A stretch of 64,000 bases of DNA from Aegilops tauschii subsp. strangulata. Its lineage: Eukaryota > Streptophyta > Magnoliopsida > Poales > Poaceae. Position numbers and translations under genes: made by a program. Below, one piece after another: positions 11,196 through 22,440 of the stretch. Every line of letters starts with the position of its first letter. The stretch's first letter is position 1. The stretch lies in assembly GCF_002575655.3 (NCBI RefSeq), contig NC_053040.3:350677267-350741266 (forward strand). Reading direction: 5' to 3'. Under the pieces are notes generated by a model. It saw nothing but the letters and a program-made list of their open reading frames with translations, searched no databases and was not told the origin of the DNA.

Positions 11196-11420
11196 CACTA
11201 CAAAAAAAAGACACATCCGTGACATTTTGGGCCAAACGAAAAAAAATCCGTCATGCTTATGACACTTCTATGACGATAATTGTGACAAAACCCGGTATCA
11301 TCATAGATGTGGTGGGCTCCTACTTCTATGAAAAAAATCATGATAAAAAATGGGCTTTTCATCCTGGGCGGGCCGGAGACGCAGTTGCATGACATTCTTT
11401 GGGTCGTCCATGATGGAAAA
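11196..11420 (+). mobile_element. CACTA element left terminus (CACTACAAAAAAAAGACACATCC type)
   Basis: CACTACAAAAAAAAGACACA is followed by subterminal ATCCGTGACATTTTGGGCC, ATCCGTCATGCTTATGACAC and TTCTATGACGATAATTGTGAC motifs in both orientations. The 3-bp left flank is ATA. It lies in the Gypsy internal region. No right end with a TGTAGTG/ATA junction was found, so the element's extent is unknown. Later insertions, including the solo LTR at 12436, sit to its right. Confidence 0.6.
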
Positions 11421-11539
11421 ACTGTGGTAGAAGCGAGGGCGAGAAAAATATCGGGGAGTTCCCGGTTACGGTGGGTGGTGGGGGGCCGAGCGATGCGCGT
11501 TTCTCTCGTACACGTACGCGCATGGGTGCGAGGCGTTGG

Positions 11540-11710
11540 GCTCTAACTGAACCCGAGCGAGGCATTCGCCTACTGAATCCGAGCGAGGCGTTTGCCTACT
11601 GTACCCGAGCGATTGCACTGCAGGCTACATGTTACTGAACCCGAGCGATCGATCGATCTGGCTGTTAACTGAACCCGGTCGAGCGGTTCCTTCGCTACTG
11701 CTGCTAACTG
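11540..11710. repeat. Irregular short repeats, ACTGAACCCGAGCGA type
   Basis: At least five degenerate copies of CTGAACCCGAGCGA, spaced about 35-60 bp apart, within the CACTA left region. Confidence 0.6.
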
Positions 11711-11739
11711 AAGCCGATCAAACCTAATGCGTCCTTCCC

Positions 11740-12190
11740 TTGATGAACAGTGAGCGTTGTTGGGGGGTTGGATGAACAGTTCCCGGTGGGGGTTGGATGA
11801 ACAGGACCCCGTGGTAGTAGAGGCCGTTGCCGCTGGATGAACAGGACCCCGATCGATCGAGCCGGTTGGGGTGGATGAACAGGACCCCGTGGAGGGTTGG
11901 ATGAACAGGACCCCGTGGAGGGTTGGATGAACAGGATGACCCCGTGGAGGGCTGGTTGAACAGTAGTCGGTGGAGGGCTGGATGAACAGTAGCTCGTGGA
12001 GGGGTGGTTGAACAGGACCCCGTGGAGAGGGCTGGTTGAACAATAGCCGGTGGAGGAGCGGTGGAGGCTGGATGAACATGAGCCCATGGATGAATAGTCG
12101 CAGGTGGAGGCTGGAGGAAGTCGATGGTGGATGAACAGTAGCCTGAGGAGGCTGGAGGAGGTCGACGGTGGAGATGAACAGTAGCTCGTG
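11740..12190. repeat. Minisatellite, GGATGAACAGGACCCCGTGG type
   Basis: About fifteen variants of a 26-40-bp unit containing GATGAACAG(GACC/TAGC)CCGTGGAGG. It leaves a long open but meaningless reading frame on the minus strand. Confidence 0.85.
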
Positions 12191-12195
12191 GAGTC

Positions 12196-12435
12196 CCGTT
12201 TTGCGGTACGCCACACCCCTCCCGATGAACAGGACCCCTGTTTCGACCGTAGCGCTCCAACACAAAGTCCGTTTCCTCCGTTTTGCGGTACGCCACACCC
12301 CTCCCGATCAAGAGGACCCTGCTTCGACCGTAGGAGGTCCAAGAGAAGTTCGTTTCCTCGGTTTTGCGGTACGTCAGACCCCTCTCGATGAACAGGATCC
12401 CGTTTCGATCGTGGCCGGTCGAACAGAAGGCCGTT
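12196..12435. repeat. ~82-bp tandem repeat, continued at 14983-15070
   Basis: Three copies begin near 12197, 12280 and 12361, each with CGTTTTGCGGTACGCC and a following GTTTCGACCGTAG-type segment. A fourth (TTCTGCGGTACGCCGGG) starts at about 14993, on the far side of the solo LTR. The LTR element therefore landed inside this array. Confidence 0.75.
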
Positions 12436-13425
12436 TGAAAGATCGTGGATGTCGCCTAGAGGGGGGGGTGAATAGGCGCTTTAAAATAATTACGGTTTAG
12501 GCTTGAACAAATGCGGAATAAACCTAGCGGTTAATTTGACAAGCACAAAACCTACAACAACTAGGCTCACCTATGTGCACCAACAACTTATGCTAAGCAA
12601 GATAAACAACTAAGTGATAGCAAGATATACGACAAGAAACAATATGGCTATCACAAAGTAAAGTGCATAAGTAAAGGGTTCGGGTAAGAGATAACCGAGA
12701 CACGCGGAGACGACGATGTATCCCGAAGTTCACACCCTTGCGGATGCTAATCTCCGTTTGGAGCGGTGTGGAGGCACAATGCTCCCCAAGAAGCCACTAG
12801 GGCCACCGTAATCTCCTCACGCCCTCGCACAATGCAAGATGCCGTGATTCCACTAAGGGACCCTTGAGGGCGGTCACCGAACCCGTACACTTTGGCAACC
12901 CTTGGGGGCGGTCACCGGAACCCGTCAAATTGCTCGGGGCGATCTCCACAACCTAATTGGAGACCCCGACGCTTGCCCGGAGCTTTACACCACAATGATT
13001 GAGCTCCGAACACCACCAACCGTCTAGGGCGCCCAAGCACCCAAGAGGAACAAGCTCAAGGGCACCAAGCACCCAAGAGTAATAAGCTTCTCAACTTGTA
13101 ACTTCCACGTATCACCGTGGAGAACTCAAACCGATGCACCAAATGCAATGGCAAGGGCACACGGAGAAATCCAAGATCTAGATCCAATGGGTTCCCCTCA
13201 CATAGAGGAGAAAGTGATTGGTGGAAATGTGGATCTAGATCTCCTCTCTCTTTTCCCTCAAAAACTAGCAAGAATCCATGGAGGGATTGAGAGTTAGCAA
13301 GCTCGAAGAAGGTCAACAATGGGGGAAGAACACGAGCTCAAAGGATGAGGTTCATTGGGGAAGAAGACCTCCTTATATAGTGGGGGGAACAATCCAACCG
13401 TTACCCCCACTTCAGCCCCGCAGAG

Positions 13426-13775
13426 AGCGGTACTACCGCTTGGCCAGCGGTACTACCGCTTGACCCTATAAGCGGTACTACCGCTCCCCCTCGCGGTACT
13501 ACCGCTGGGCCTAGAGCGGTACTACCGCGGTGGCAGGGCGGTACTACCGCATACGGGCGGTACAACGGCCCCCACTGCCGTGGCCAGTACCGTAAAACCC
13601 GACACGAAAAAGACCCCTTGAATCGAGGCGGTACTAGCACGAGACCGCAGCGGAACTACGGCTGGGGGCTACCAGCGGTACTACCGCTCAGGAGCGGTAC
13701 TACCGCTCTAGAGGGTACTACCGCTTGTAGCACCCAAGCGGTACTACCGCTCCGGCCCGCGGTACTACCGCTAGG
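13426..13775. repeat. Array of 13-bp odd palindromes GCGGTA-C-TACCGC
   Basis: Ten complete copies of GCGGTACTACCGC plus several partial or mutated ones in 350 bp, irregularly spaced (about 15-60 bp). Each has two 6-bp arms around one central base. Confidence 0.85.
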
Positions 13776-14357
13776 AAACCAAAACTGCCATAACTTCTGC
13801 ATAGGAGCTCCGAATTGAGCAAACTCAAGCTTGTTGGATTGAGAAAGACGAGTAGCATCAAAACCAAGAAGAGGCAGGGGAGGTATGCCAACAAATAGAG
13901 GAGTGAAACCTCCAACCGAGAAGAACCGGCATAACCTCCAACATCGAAAACATCATAGAAGATGCGAGTGAACTCCGTTTTTGATGAACTCGAGCTTGTC
14001 ATCAAGATGACCATAAGCTCCAAAACTCACAAAGAGAAGAACCAAACAAGAACCAACAAAGATGATGCAAGGATGCAATGGTTTGAGCTCTCTATGAACG
14101 ATACGATCAAGCTACTCATCGAGAGCCCCCCTTGATAGTACGACAATCGATCCTATAACCCGGTCTCCCAACTACCATCATGAGACCGGTAAAATAGAAA
14201 ACCTATCAAGAGCAAACCTTTGCCTTGCACATGGTCCACTTGAGATGATGACGATCTTGACTCCCTCAAGTTGGACCACCTTTCTTGGTTGTGTTGGCTC
14301 GATCAAGACTAGTTGATTGCTCCCCCATACTCCACTATGGGTGAGCCACTCTTCCGC

Positions 14358-14540
14358 ACATCTTCACAAGTCCATTGTCACCACAATGGACGGCAAGCTT
14401 CAAGCATTTGATCTCTTCATGATGCTTCACTTGAACTTGCACACCGCAACATCTTCACAAGTCCATTGTCGCCACAATGGACGGCAAGCTTCAAGCATTT
14501 GATCTCTTCATGATGCTTCACTTGAACTTGCACACCACAA
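14358..14540. repeat. 91-bp tandem duplication
   Basis: ACATCTTCACAAGTCCATTG to the ACTTGAACTTGCACACC segment occurs twice in a row at 14358 and 14449, with only a couple of substitutions. This is a recent duplication inside the solo-LTR-like element. Confidence 0.9.
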
Positions 14541-14987
14541 CCTAACCCCACAAAGAACTCTCACGAAGATCATGGGTTAGTACACAAAGCGTAATTGAGA
14601 ATGCTTACCACACCATGGGATCGCTTGATCCCTCTCGGTACATTTTGTGCGCTTTGTGTGTTGATCAACTTGATTCACTCTTGACTTAGTCTTGATCAAC
14701 CTTGACTCTTTCCAACTCTCTTCATTTGGAAGGTAAACATGAATGATCACACAATCTTCTTCTTCAAGACATGCTTGCAATAAGCTCTACTCTCACATGA
14801 CCAATCTTTGGATAATTCCTTAATAACACCTTGGTCACCACATAAACTCCTTGAAACCAACACATGGACTTCAAGAAATGCCTATGGACAAATCCTTCAA
14901 ATATAACTCAAGGCAACCATTAGTCCATAGAGATTGTCATCAATTACCAAAACCAAACATGGGGGCACCGCATGTTCTTTCACCGTT

Positions 14988-17578
14988 TCCTCCGTTCTGC
15001 GGTACGCCGGGCCTCGTTTCGATCGGCTGTTCCGTCCAAGCCGGTTGGCTCCCGAGGAACACGACGATGCAGTTTCTCCATTCCGACCCAGCCATGTACA
15101 CGAGCCCTGGCCATACGTATGCGCGAGTAGGCGTTCGAGACCCCGCCCGTATGTACATATGTGGCCGTATTTACTTTCTTGCACCCTGGTTGTACGTACG
15201 TGTACACGATATTAACGGAACTGCGTGACATGCTACGTGAGCGCCTCTACTACGACACGTGCGCGCCACTACTACGACACGTGCCCTTCCTTACTCGGCC
15301 ACGGTTCATCGCTGCAGCCTGCAGACAGACCGGTCAACCAGTATGTACGTACACGTTCGCGACCAGAATGGCAACGCTACGTACGCTTCGACCAGGTGGG
15401 TCCCGACTGTCAGGCACTTCCTTGCGTGCAAAGATGTAGCTGGTGGGTCCCAGCAGTCAGGGAGGAAACGTTTTTTTTGCGAAATACGATGGCCCGTCCG
15501 GTGGTTCCCTGCTGTCAGGTGGAGGAATCATTATTTTCCGCATAATAAGGAGGCACTTCCTTGCTGTGTCCGTGGACCCAGTTGTCAGCCTCTCCACGTA
15601 CAGTACTCTTTCGATGGAAGTCGTTCCTTGACCACATTAACCACGCCGCGCCGAGAGCACCAAGGCGGTGGACGATGACGAGGCCTAGGAAGGGGACGAC
15701 GCGGAGCCGGGGAAGACGCGGCAGTGGATGCCCACGCGAAGAGGAGTACGAGGGTTGACTGGTTCGGCTGCGGGTGAGGCTTCCGTCGCCGCAGAATAAC
15801 AGGGTGTGTGGGTGAGTAGAGGGATGGCCTGGCCGGCGGTGGGAGTAGTAGGGGGAGGTGAGGCCTCCACAGCAGCACAGCCGGCCACAGGAGGCAGGAG
15901 CACGCGGCACGACCGGCGCTGGTTTGGGCGGCTGGTGCAAGAAGACCAGAGGTTGAAGAAGCACTATGGCCGTTGGATGGACATCACGGCCACTGGAGCT
16001 AGAATCGTTCATGTTGACTAAGTTAACAAAGCCCTCCGTCCCCATCAACTTAGTAGGCCCACAAGTCAGCCTTCCACTATAGTGGTTCCCAGCTAGCAGT
16101 GGGACTATTCATTTTTGTGTGTGTTGACCACGCCGTGCCGAGCGCATCCAAGGTGGTGGACGAGGGCGAGGCCCCAGACAGGAACAAGTCGGAGATGAGA
16201 ATACGCGGGAGTGGAGTCGCAGACAGAGAGGTGTACGAGGGTTAACTGGTTTTGGTCCGGTGTGGTTCGGCAGTCGGTAGAGAAGAACAGGAGGTGTGGA
16301 GGGGTGGAGGGATGGCCTGGCCGGCGATGGGGTAGCGCTTCAAAGTGAAGCATGCTAAGCAGAGCTTCTAGCAGCAGGAGGTGGGAGCAGGTGGTCCCGG
16401 TGGCGCTGGAGAAAGAAGATGAGAGATTGAAGATGGATGCCGGTCGTTGGATGTAAATCCAACGGCTAACGATGTCAGAATCATTTGTTGACTAAGTTGA
16501 CAATGACTTGCGTTGGCTTCGACCTATTGGCCGACATTTCATCCTCCAAAAATGTGGCACATATTCAACCTTTTTTTCAGAATTTACAGTCAATTTGATC
16601 TTTGTTTTTAAGAATTACAGTCCATTTGCTAGGCTGGGTGAACAAATAATGTAGCGTCCATGCGGCCCATTTTTTTAAACTATAGCACATTTTAACTTTC
16701 TTGAAATACACGAATTTGCTGGGCTGGCTGAACAAATAATGTAGCGTCCGTGCGGCCCATTTATTTTTTTTCCTAAAAGATTACATGCCATTTGCACTTT
16801 CTCGAAATACACGATTTTGCTGAGCTGGTTCTAATTATTACATTTTGTTATAATTATAATGTTGGGTTGGGCGCAACAATGTTATAAAAAAATAAAAAGG
16901 GGCTGAGCATTTTGTTATAAGTATATTTAAAAAATAAGTGATTTATTATTACATTGGTCCTTAAATCTTACCAAACTTTTGTACACAATCACCAGGATTT
17001 TCGTTGCCTTAATGTAAAAAAATCCAGGATTTTATTGTTAAAAAAATATTTTTATAAGTTAATAAGATGTGGGATATTATTTTCTTATATATGTAAGTAT
17101 CTGTTAAATATATGATGACAATAACAATAATATATAATGACATATAAATAATTTAAATATATATAATATAGTTAGAAGGGAAACATAAGTTGGACCAGGC
17201 GTTCATATTCTTATATAGAAAAATAGAACAGACCTCTATGTTTTCTTCAAAAAAATACATAAGTTGGGCTGCCGATATTTCAGTAAAAATAAAACCTCGG
17301 ATGAGGTACATAGGCCGGTCGATACATGACGGCTCTCAAGAAAATACAAACCGGCATGTCGTGGGCTGCGCATGTTAAAAAAGAAAGCCTAGACGGGGCA
17401 GCCCACAACCCAGCTGATACTTGCTGCCCCACTGATAATAAATGATACCTGCCAGCTCCCCGGCTTCGTTGTAAATTTATCTCCTTCGGTAACTATGTTG
17501 AAGCACCTAAAAAAATGTAACTATGTTGACAAACCCGTGGGCCCCAATGCTAGTATAGCATTAGGAGGAAGTATTTTT
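14988..17578. other. Repeat-derived non-coding region with dispersed diverged duplications
   Basis: No gene I can support. Segments with GGTGGGTCCCGACTGTC and a TTGACCACGCCG(C/T)GCCGAG block recur around 15390, 15630, 16120 and 17615. AT-rich sequence fills 16850-17200. Long frames here lack known motifs and look incidental. It is probably the inner part of the CACTA element that begins at 11196, but this is not proven. Confidence 0.4.
16631..16850. repeat. 90-100-bp tandem repeat, 2-3 copies
   Basis: GGCTGG(G/C)TGAACAAATAATGTAGCGTCC occurs at 16631 and 16721, followed by TGCGGCCCATTT in both. A third, shorter copy starts near 16820 (TGAGCTGG). Confidence 0.8.
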
Positions 17579-18165
17579 TCAATGAGGCACTTGCTTGCGT
17601 ACGGCCATAGACCTGGTGGGTCCCGACTGTCCGCCTCTCCATGTACAGCCCTCTCTAGATTCCTTTCGTTTGTTGAGCATGTTCACAACGGCAGACGGCG
17701 GCGCCGCGGCGAGCGCACAAAGGCGCAGGACGAGATCGAACCACCCGAGGCAGTGCCTTATTTCTACCGAAACTACTGAACTAGCCCAGTGGCCAAATGA
17801 CACTACCCAACCGCTATTCCGCCCGGATTCGATTTCACCTGATGCATGGAAAATATCTCCAATTTTTTTGCCTCTGCCATTATTGACATGTGGGTCCCCA
17901 TTGTCATCTACGCACACCACGTCCAACACTTGCCAAAACTTCGTCCCTCGTTTTCTCTGTTTTTCGCACACTCGACATTGTGTGGGCATTTTGAAAATAG
18001 CATATCTTTTTGACTGTGCATCATATGAAGATGTGCTATGCATGAATGTTGATCAGCATGATGTTAACTGGCTGGTAGTTCCATTTTCGACCATGAATAA
18101 AACTTTCAACATAATGTTATCCCTGTTTGAAAAGGGTGTGTTAATATAAATGCTCTGCCTCGAAA

Positions 18166-18245
18166 ACTTGCAGTTTCTTATCTGAAACTGAACTTGCAGT
18201 TTCTTATTTGAAACTAAAACTTGCAGTTTCTTCTCTGAGAATCAC
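18166..18245. repeat. Threefold ~30-bp repeat, AACTTGCAGTTTCTT type
   Basis: Three adjacent units of AACTTGCAGTTTCTTAT(C/T)TGAAACT with small changes. The flanks (17800-18480) hold no supported gene. Confidence 0.8.
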
Positions 18246-19019
18246 ATTGTCTGCACTTTTATACTCCTATGAAACTACATTTTTTAAGTGCTAAAAATAG
18301 ATCTCTAGAATTCATAAAATACTTCATATGCTCAATCCTGCAAATCTGAAATTCAAAAGACATTCATATCTAAAAGTACTCTCAAAATACACAACACAAA
18401 ACACAATTCACAACCTGCAAATACTGACAACCCTAAGCTCCTCCTGACAATTCACAACCTGCCCGACTATTGGGCTTGGGGGGGGGGGCAGTCCCCTCCT
18501 ATTCCTCGGCGGCAGAAAGCCACCCCGTGAGATGATGTGAATGGCGAGGGAGAGGATGGCGGGGAAGCGTCGTCGGGCCAACTGCTTTTCTCCTCTTGCA
18601 GTTGGGTCCGGTCGACAAAGACTCCACCGGCTCGCTCTGGCACAACACCCTCACAAACGGCACCCTGTAGATGCTCGATCCTTCAATCTCTGGTGGATGC
18701 TCCATCTAGGATCGATACTCCCACCACCGCTGCCTCACGATCGGATTCGGTGAATCTGTTTGCTCCATGGCCAAGAGGAGCAGCTCTATGTACTCCGGCG
18801 CGACTCCCTTCAGGAGTATCGCCACCTTTTCGCTCTATTGCAGATATTTGGCCATGGATGTCGCCGTCACCACTAGTTGGTCCTTGTTGTCAAACCAAGA
18901 CTGTATCTCCAACATCTTAGCTAGCTTCACAGGGTCGCCGTCTCCGATCGTCACGTATCGGTTGTACTCCTGCATCGATCTACTTCTCCACAACACCTTC
19001 ACTCGCCGGCGGTGGTTTT

Positions 19020-19215
19020 TGAATGGAAGAGGAGAGGAGCGGCGCTGGTTTTGGATTAGAACGGAAGAGGAGCGGCGCTGGTTTTGGATTGGAACAGGAG
19101 AGGAGGGGCGGTGGTTTTGAAATGGAAGAGGAGAGGAGGGGCGCTGGATTTAGATTGGAACATGAGAGGAGCGGCGGTGGTTTAAGAGGAGAGGAGCGGC
19201 GCTGGTCTTGGAAGT
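19020..19215. repeat. Minisatellite, GAGGAGCGGCGCTGGTTTTGGA type
   Basis: Six to seven variants of a 25-40-bp G-rich unit (GGAAGAGGAGAGGAGCGGC, then GCTGGTTTTGGATTGGAAC). Confidence 0.8.
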
Positions 19216-19524
19216 ATTTTTTTGTTTTGCGTATTTTGGGTCAAAGTTTGACCACGTACTGTATTTGACAAGCAAAATGTGAATGCATGTCACCAAAAAT
19301 TGTATCGTTTGGTTCGTATCTGAATTTACTTTCAAATTATATTATTTTTGCAATGTATAACATATATTTTATTTATGAAAATCGTGGTCAATTATGACCC
19401 AGAATAAAAGGGAGACTAGTTAATGTGGGGTTGCTTTCTTAATTGAAGGGTAAATTGATTTTGATTTTGATCCAGTCACAGCGCGCCGGCCCTCTCTTCC
19501 AATCCTAAATCACTGTCGCACGCT

Positions 19525-19715
19525 CCTCTCCCTCTTCTCCATTGCAAAACCACCACCTCTCCTCTCCATCATCTCCATTCCAAAACCACCGTCTCGCCTC
19601 TCCCTCTTCTCCATTGCAAAACCACCCCCTCTCCTCTCCATCTTCTCCACTGCAAAAACACCATCTCGCCTCTCCCTCTCCTCTATTGCAAGACCACCGT
19701 CTCTCCTCCCATCTT
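19525..19715. repeat. C-rich minisatellite complementary to the array at 19020
   Basis: Five to six copies of CTCCTCTCCATCTTCTCCAT and TGCAAAACCACC. Reverse-complemented, the unit (GGTGGTTTTGCAATGGAGAA, then GAGGAGAGG) is close to the 19.0-kb unit, so the two arrays form an interrupted inverted repeat about 310 bp apart. Confidence 0.7.
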
Positions 19716-19749
19716 CCAAAGCTAGCACCGGACCTCTCAGAAGGACTCT

Positions 19750-19875
19750 ATGGAGAGGATGCAGCAGCGAATCGGGAAGATCGCCGGCGGCGACCTGGCA
19801 AAGTTAGCCAGGATGAAGGAGATCCTTACTTTGTTTGACAATGAGTGGGAGATTTCGAGGACGGTAGGGTTTAAG
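19750..19875 (+). CDS. Possible first coding exon (42 codons), unknown protein
   Basis: An ATG at 19750 opens 42 codons (MERMQQRIGKIAGG...LFDNEWEISRTVGFK) that end precisely at AAG|GTAAGC, a strong splice-donor context. The C-rich tract upstream could be a 5' leader. I found no convincing downstream exon in the next 2 kb and recognise no family. It could be a captured gene fragment or chance. Confidence 0.25.
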
Positions 19876-20720
19876 GTAAGCTTCGCACTAACCTAATCTT
19901 CCATCTGCTCATGCTTACAATCAGTCTCTGAGTACTACGCCAATCACCCTAAAATAGCTCGAGACCTTTGGGTCAAAGTTGTGACACTGTGTACAAATAA
20001 AGAAAAATAGATTAGTGCTTCTTTCATAAAAGAGTACTCCCTAGAAAACTGCCAATATAAGCTACTAGTATTTGGTTAGAGGATTTGCCGCCGAGAAAGA
20101 TCCGTCCACAGAGAGCGCCACACATCCCACTGGTGGTGGTGGATGTCAATGCGTGCATGGAGCATGGTTGGTGTCGGTAATTTTTACTTGGCACACCTTG
20201 CACTCTGCATATATGCCGGTTCCATCCGTACATTTGTGCAGTTCCACCAAATTGCAGCTGAATAACCCTGTTTGCACAGATAATGAAAAAAGCGTGATTA
20301 CATTATAGTGGCACTAATTGATGAAACATAAACTCATAAATAGAAGAAAATATTGCGATAGTATCATAGTATGCCATGCTGCGAGGGCGAGATGGGCCCT
20401 GCGACGCCTCATACGGTAGGCCTCATACTGGAAATCGACCCAAGTCTACCCGATACACCTTCTGCCAGTGATGAACATCAGTGTACATCGATAGTACAAG
20501 GAGGGGCCTTGAGACATTCCAATCTCTATTTTTGTGCAGATCAACTAAAATTAAGCACCCCGGTTTGCAGAAACGCTTAAACATTAACAATGGGACTAGT
20601 TGATCAAACATATACTAACAAAGAGAAGCACTTTCTTTATCTACATTGGAAATGAAATGATAGAGAGGACACTCGATCTATTTTAACTGTATTATTACTT
20701 CATTTTATCAGTGGCACTAG

Positions 20721-21056
20721 GGTCGAGCAGGTGGCAAACGAGGTGTACCATGCGTCGCAAGGATGGAGGCCGGGGGTGCTTAGACTGGGACGCTGAAGCT
20801 GGCTCTTTCAGTCCCTATCTTCCCCCCTGATGTTTCCGTGGTAGCATTTGGGTTGTAATCCAAACTTGGTCGAGCTGATGCTGCGTCCCCCTACCTACCT
20901 AGCTTATGTGGCAAACTTGTCTCCTACTAGTACTCAGTGCGTTCTAGTAGTTGCATAACTGCCCGTTTACACTGAGATGTTGTCGGATAATGGTTCTCTA
21001 TGGTTGGGTTTCTTTAATGAAATTGGAGGAAACCCCCTCTTTCGACATATAAAAAA
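20721..21056 (+). mobile_element. 5'-truncated LINE-like insertion with 14-bp TSD
   Basis: ATCAGTGGCACTAG flanks the insert at 20707-20720 and again at 21057-21070. The insert ends on the plus strand in ATATAAAAAAA after a TTTCTTTAATGAAATTGG segment, as 3' ends of grass non-LTR retrotransposons do. A poly(A)-like tail plus a long variable TSD indicates target-primed reverse transcription. At about 336 bp it has no coding part left. Confidence 0.75.
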
Positions 21057-21374
21057 ATCAGTGGCACTAGCGGTGCCAAAACATTGCCTCAAATTAATAG
21101 TGCCACTAGATTAAGGTGCAAAATAATAACATTACTGCTTTATCATGGCAGTGCCAAAACAGTAGCATAAGAGCAGACTCAAAATGCAGGATCTTTGGCA
21201 AACGACCAGACCAAAATGGAACATACCTCGTGATGGGAACCATATCTGCAGTCAACGCCATCGTAGAATGGATGACACTAGTCACCAACATGGATGATTC
21301 AATTCATGGGACCTTTTGGTGCAGTTCACCTAAATTGAAGCAATGTCCCGTGAGCTAGCAGCTTCTTCTTCATT

Positions 21375-21434
21375 TTTTTAAGAAAAGGGCTCCAGCCCCG
21401 GTTCCATTTCCATCAGAAAACGAAACCACAGAGT
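21375..21434 (-). mobile_element. Very short retro-insertion (minus orientation) with 12-bp TSD
   Basis: A 60-bp insert starts with a T-run and contains AAGGGCTCCAGCCCCGGTTC. It is flanked by TTCTTCTTCATT at 21363-21374 and 21435-21446. It looks like the 3' tail of a LINE or SINE inserted in reverse. The low complexity of the TSD lowers confidence. Confidence 0.5.
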
Positions 21435-22440
21435 TTCTTCTTCATTAGTTGCAATAAAATTGAGCAACATCAAGGTTGGTTGTGAAGCTCGTGGAATGTT
21501 CAACTATAATTTGGATATCATTTGTGCAGTTCAACTAAGATCAAGCATGAAATGTATATCTCTATTTGCACAAAAAAGTGGAAAGGAGGGTGACTAACAA
21601 GTGATGAAACATACATCAAATGAAAAGAAGCGTGTTCCTTATCTGAATGGCAATCCTACAAGGACAGTAGCAATTTCTAAAGCAGCATCATTGCTAGATA
21701 TTAGTGTGGGCATTAGGATTAACTATGACAATCGTTAAATACGACATTACTTTAATTGTGCCATTGCTTCATTTAACCGGCAACATTACATTAACAGCTG
21801 CTACAGAGTTGGTATTTGGGCACGGGAGAGTAGGCGGACCAGGACAGTTGCATTTCTAATGAAAAGAAGCAACTTATCTTAATGGGAAATTTAGTAGGAC
21901 ATGAAAAACAGTGCCATTGATTCATATTACTGGAGGCATTACATTGAAAACAACATTGCTTTAACGTGTCCTTTTAATAGTGCGACTGCTACATTTTACC
22001 AGTGGCATTACATAAGAGTGGCTCGGGGCAACAAACATCAGAACAAGATATCTGGGTTGGTCCCATTTTTGTTCGGTATACCCACCTTATACTGTGTGAG
22101 GGTAGCAAATCTAGTGCTGGACATACTCTGTTGACTTGTCCCCCAGTCCCCACTTTCTTTCCTTTTTCAACCAATAGATCGGGTTTATATTGAGTTTGTA
22201 CTGCGTTTCCCTTTATTTCCCTATTAGACCAAGAGACCAGTTGGATAGCCAGTCTCTAGTACATTTCGCCCCCATTATTTCCTCTTTTGACCAAGTCCTA
22301 GATTCAGGTAACAAATCTTCCCCCACCCCACCCCTTTCTTCCTTGTTTGAACCAAGTAGTACTAGATTCGAGTGCATGAACTAGTTTTACCTCTTAACAG
22401 TAAAAATTTAGGTGGCTTTCGAACAACCGATCAATCCTAT

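Larger units (their letters stand above)
12436..14982. mobile_element. Solo-LTR-like element, 2547 bp, TSD CCGTT
   Basis: Starts TGAAAGATCGTGGATGTCGCC and ends CACCGCATGTTCTTTCA (TG...CA, imperfect inverted ends). It is flanked by a perfect 5-bp duplication CCGTT at 12431-12435 and 14983-14987. A 5-bp TSD and TG...CA ends are hallmarks of LTR retrotransposon integration, and one LTR-like unit with no internal domain suggests a solo LTR. It has no coding capacity I can support. It contains a cluster of odd palindromes (13426-13775) and a 91-bp tandem duplication (14358-14540). The short inverted ends leave open a TIR element with 5-bp TSDs. Confidence 0.65.
20000..22440. other. Non-coding region with a diverged long-period repeat and two retro-insertions
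   Basis: The landmark TTTGTGCAGTTC(C/A)AC(C/T)AAATT, followed some 20-30 bp on by a TTTGCA(C/G)A segment and then GATGAAACATA, recurs near 20232, 20531, 21316 and 21525. This suggests an old repeated unit. GTGGCACTA, GTGCCACTA and GTGCCATT motifs are scattered through it. No gene supported. Confidence 0.4.

Noticed and set aside
11100..11200. TGATA before the CACTA end at 11196 as the start of the missing 3' Gypsy LTR
   Set aside because: No polypurine tract precedes it and only five bases agree. The CACTA more likely sits in the internal region.
11570..12342. Several long minus-strand frames with Ser/His/Pro repeats
   Set aside because: They are translations of the GATGAACAG minisatellite in all three frames.
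17579..18149. 154- and 184-codon frames on opposite strands
   Set aside because: Neither shows a known motif; the shared GGTGGGTCCCGACTGTC blocks indicate dispersed repeat sequence.
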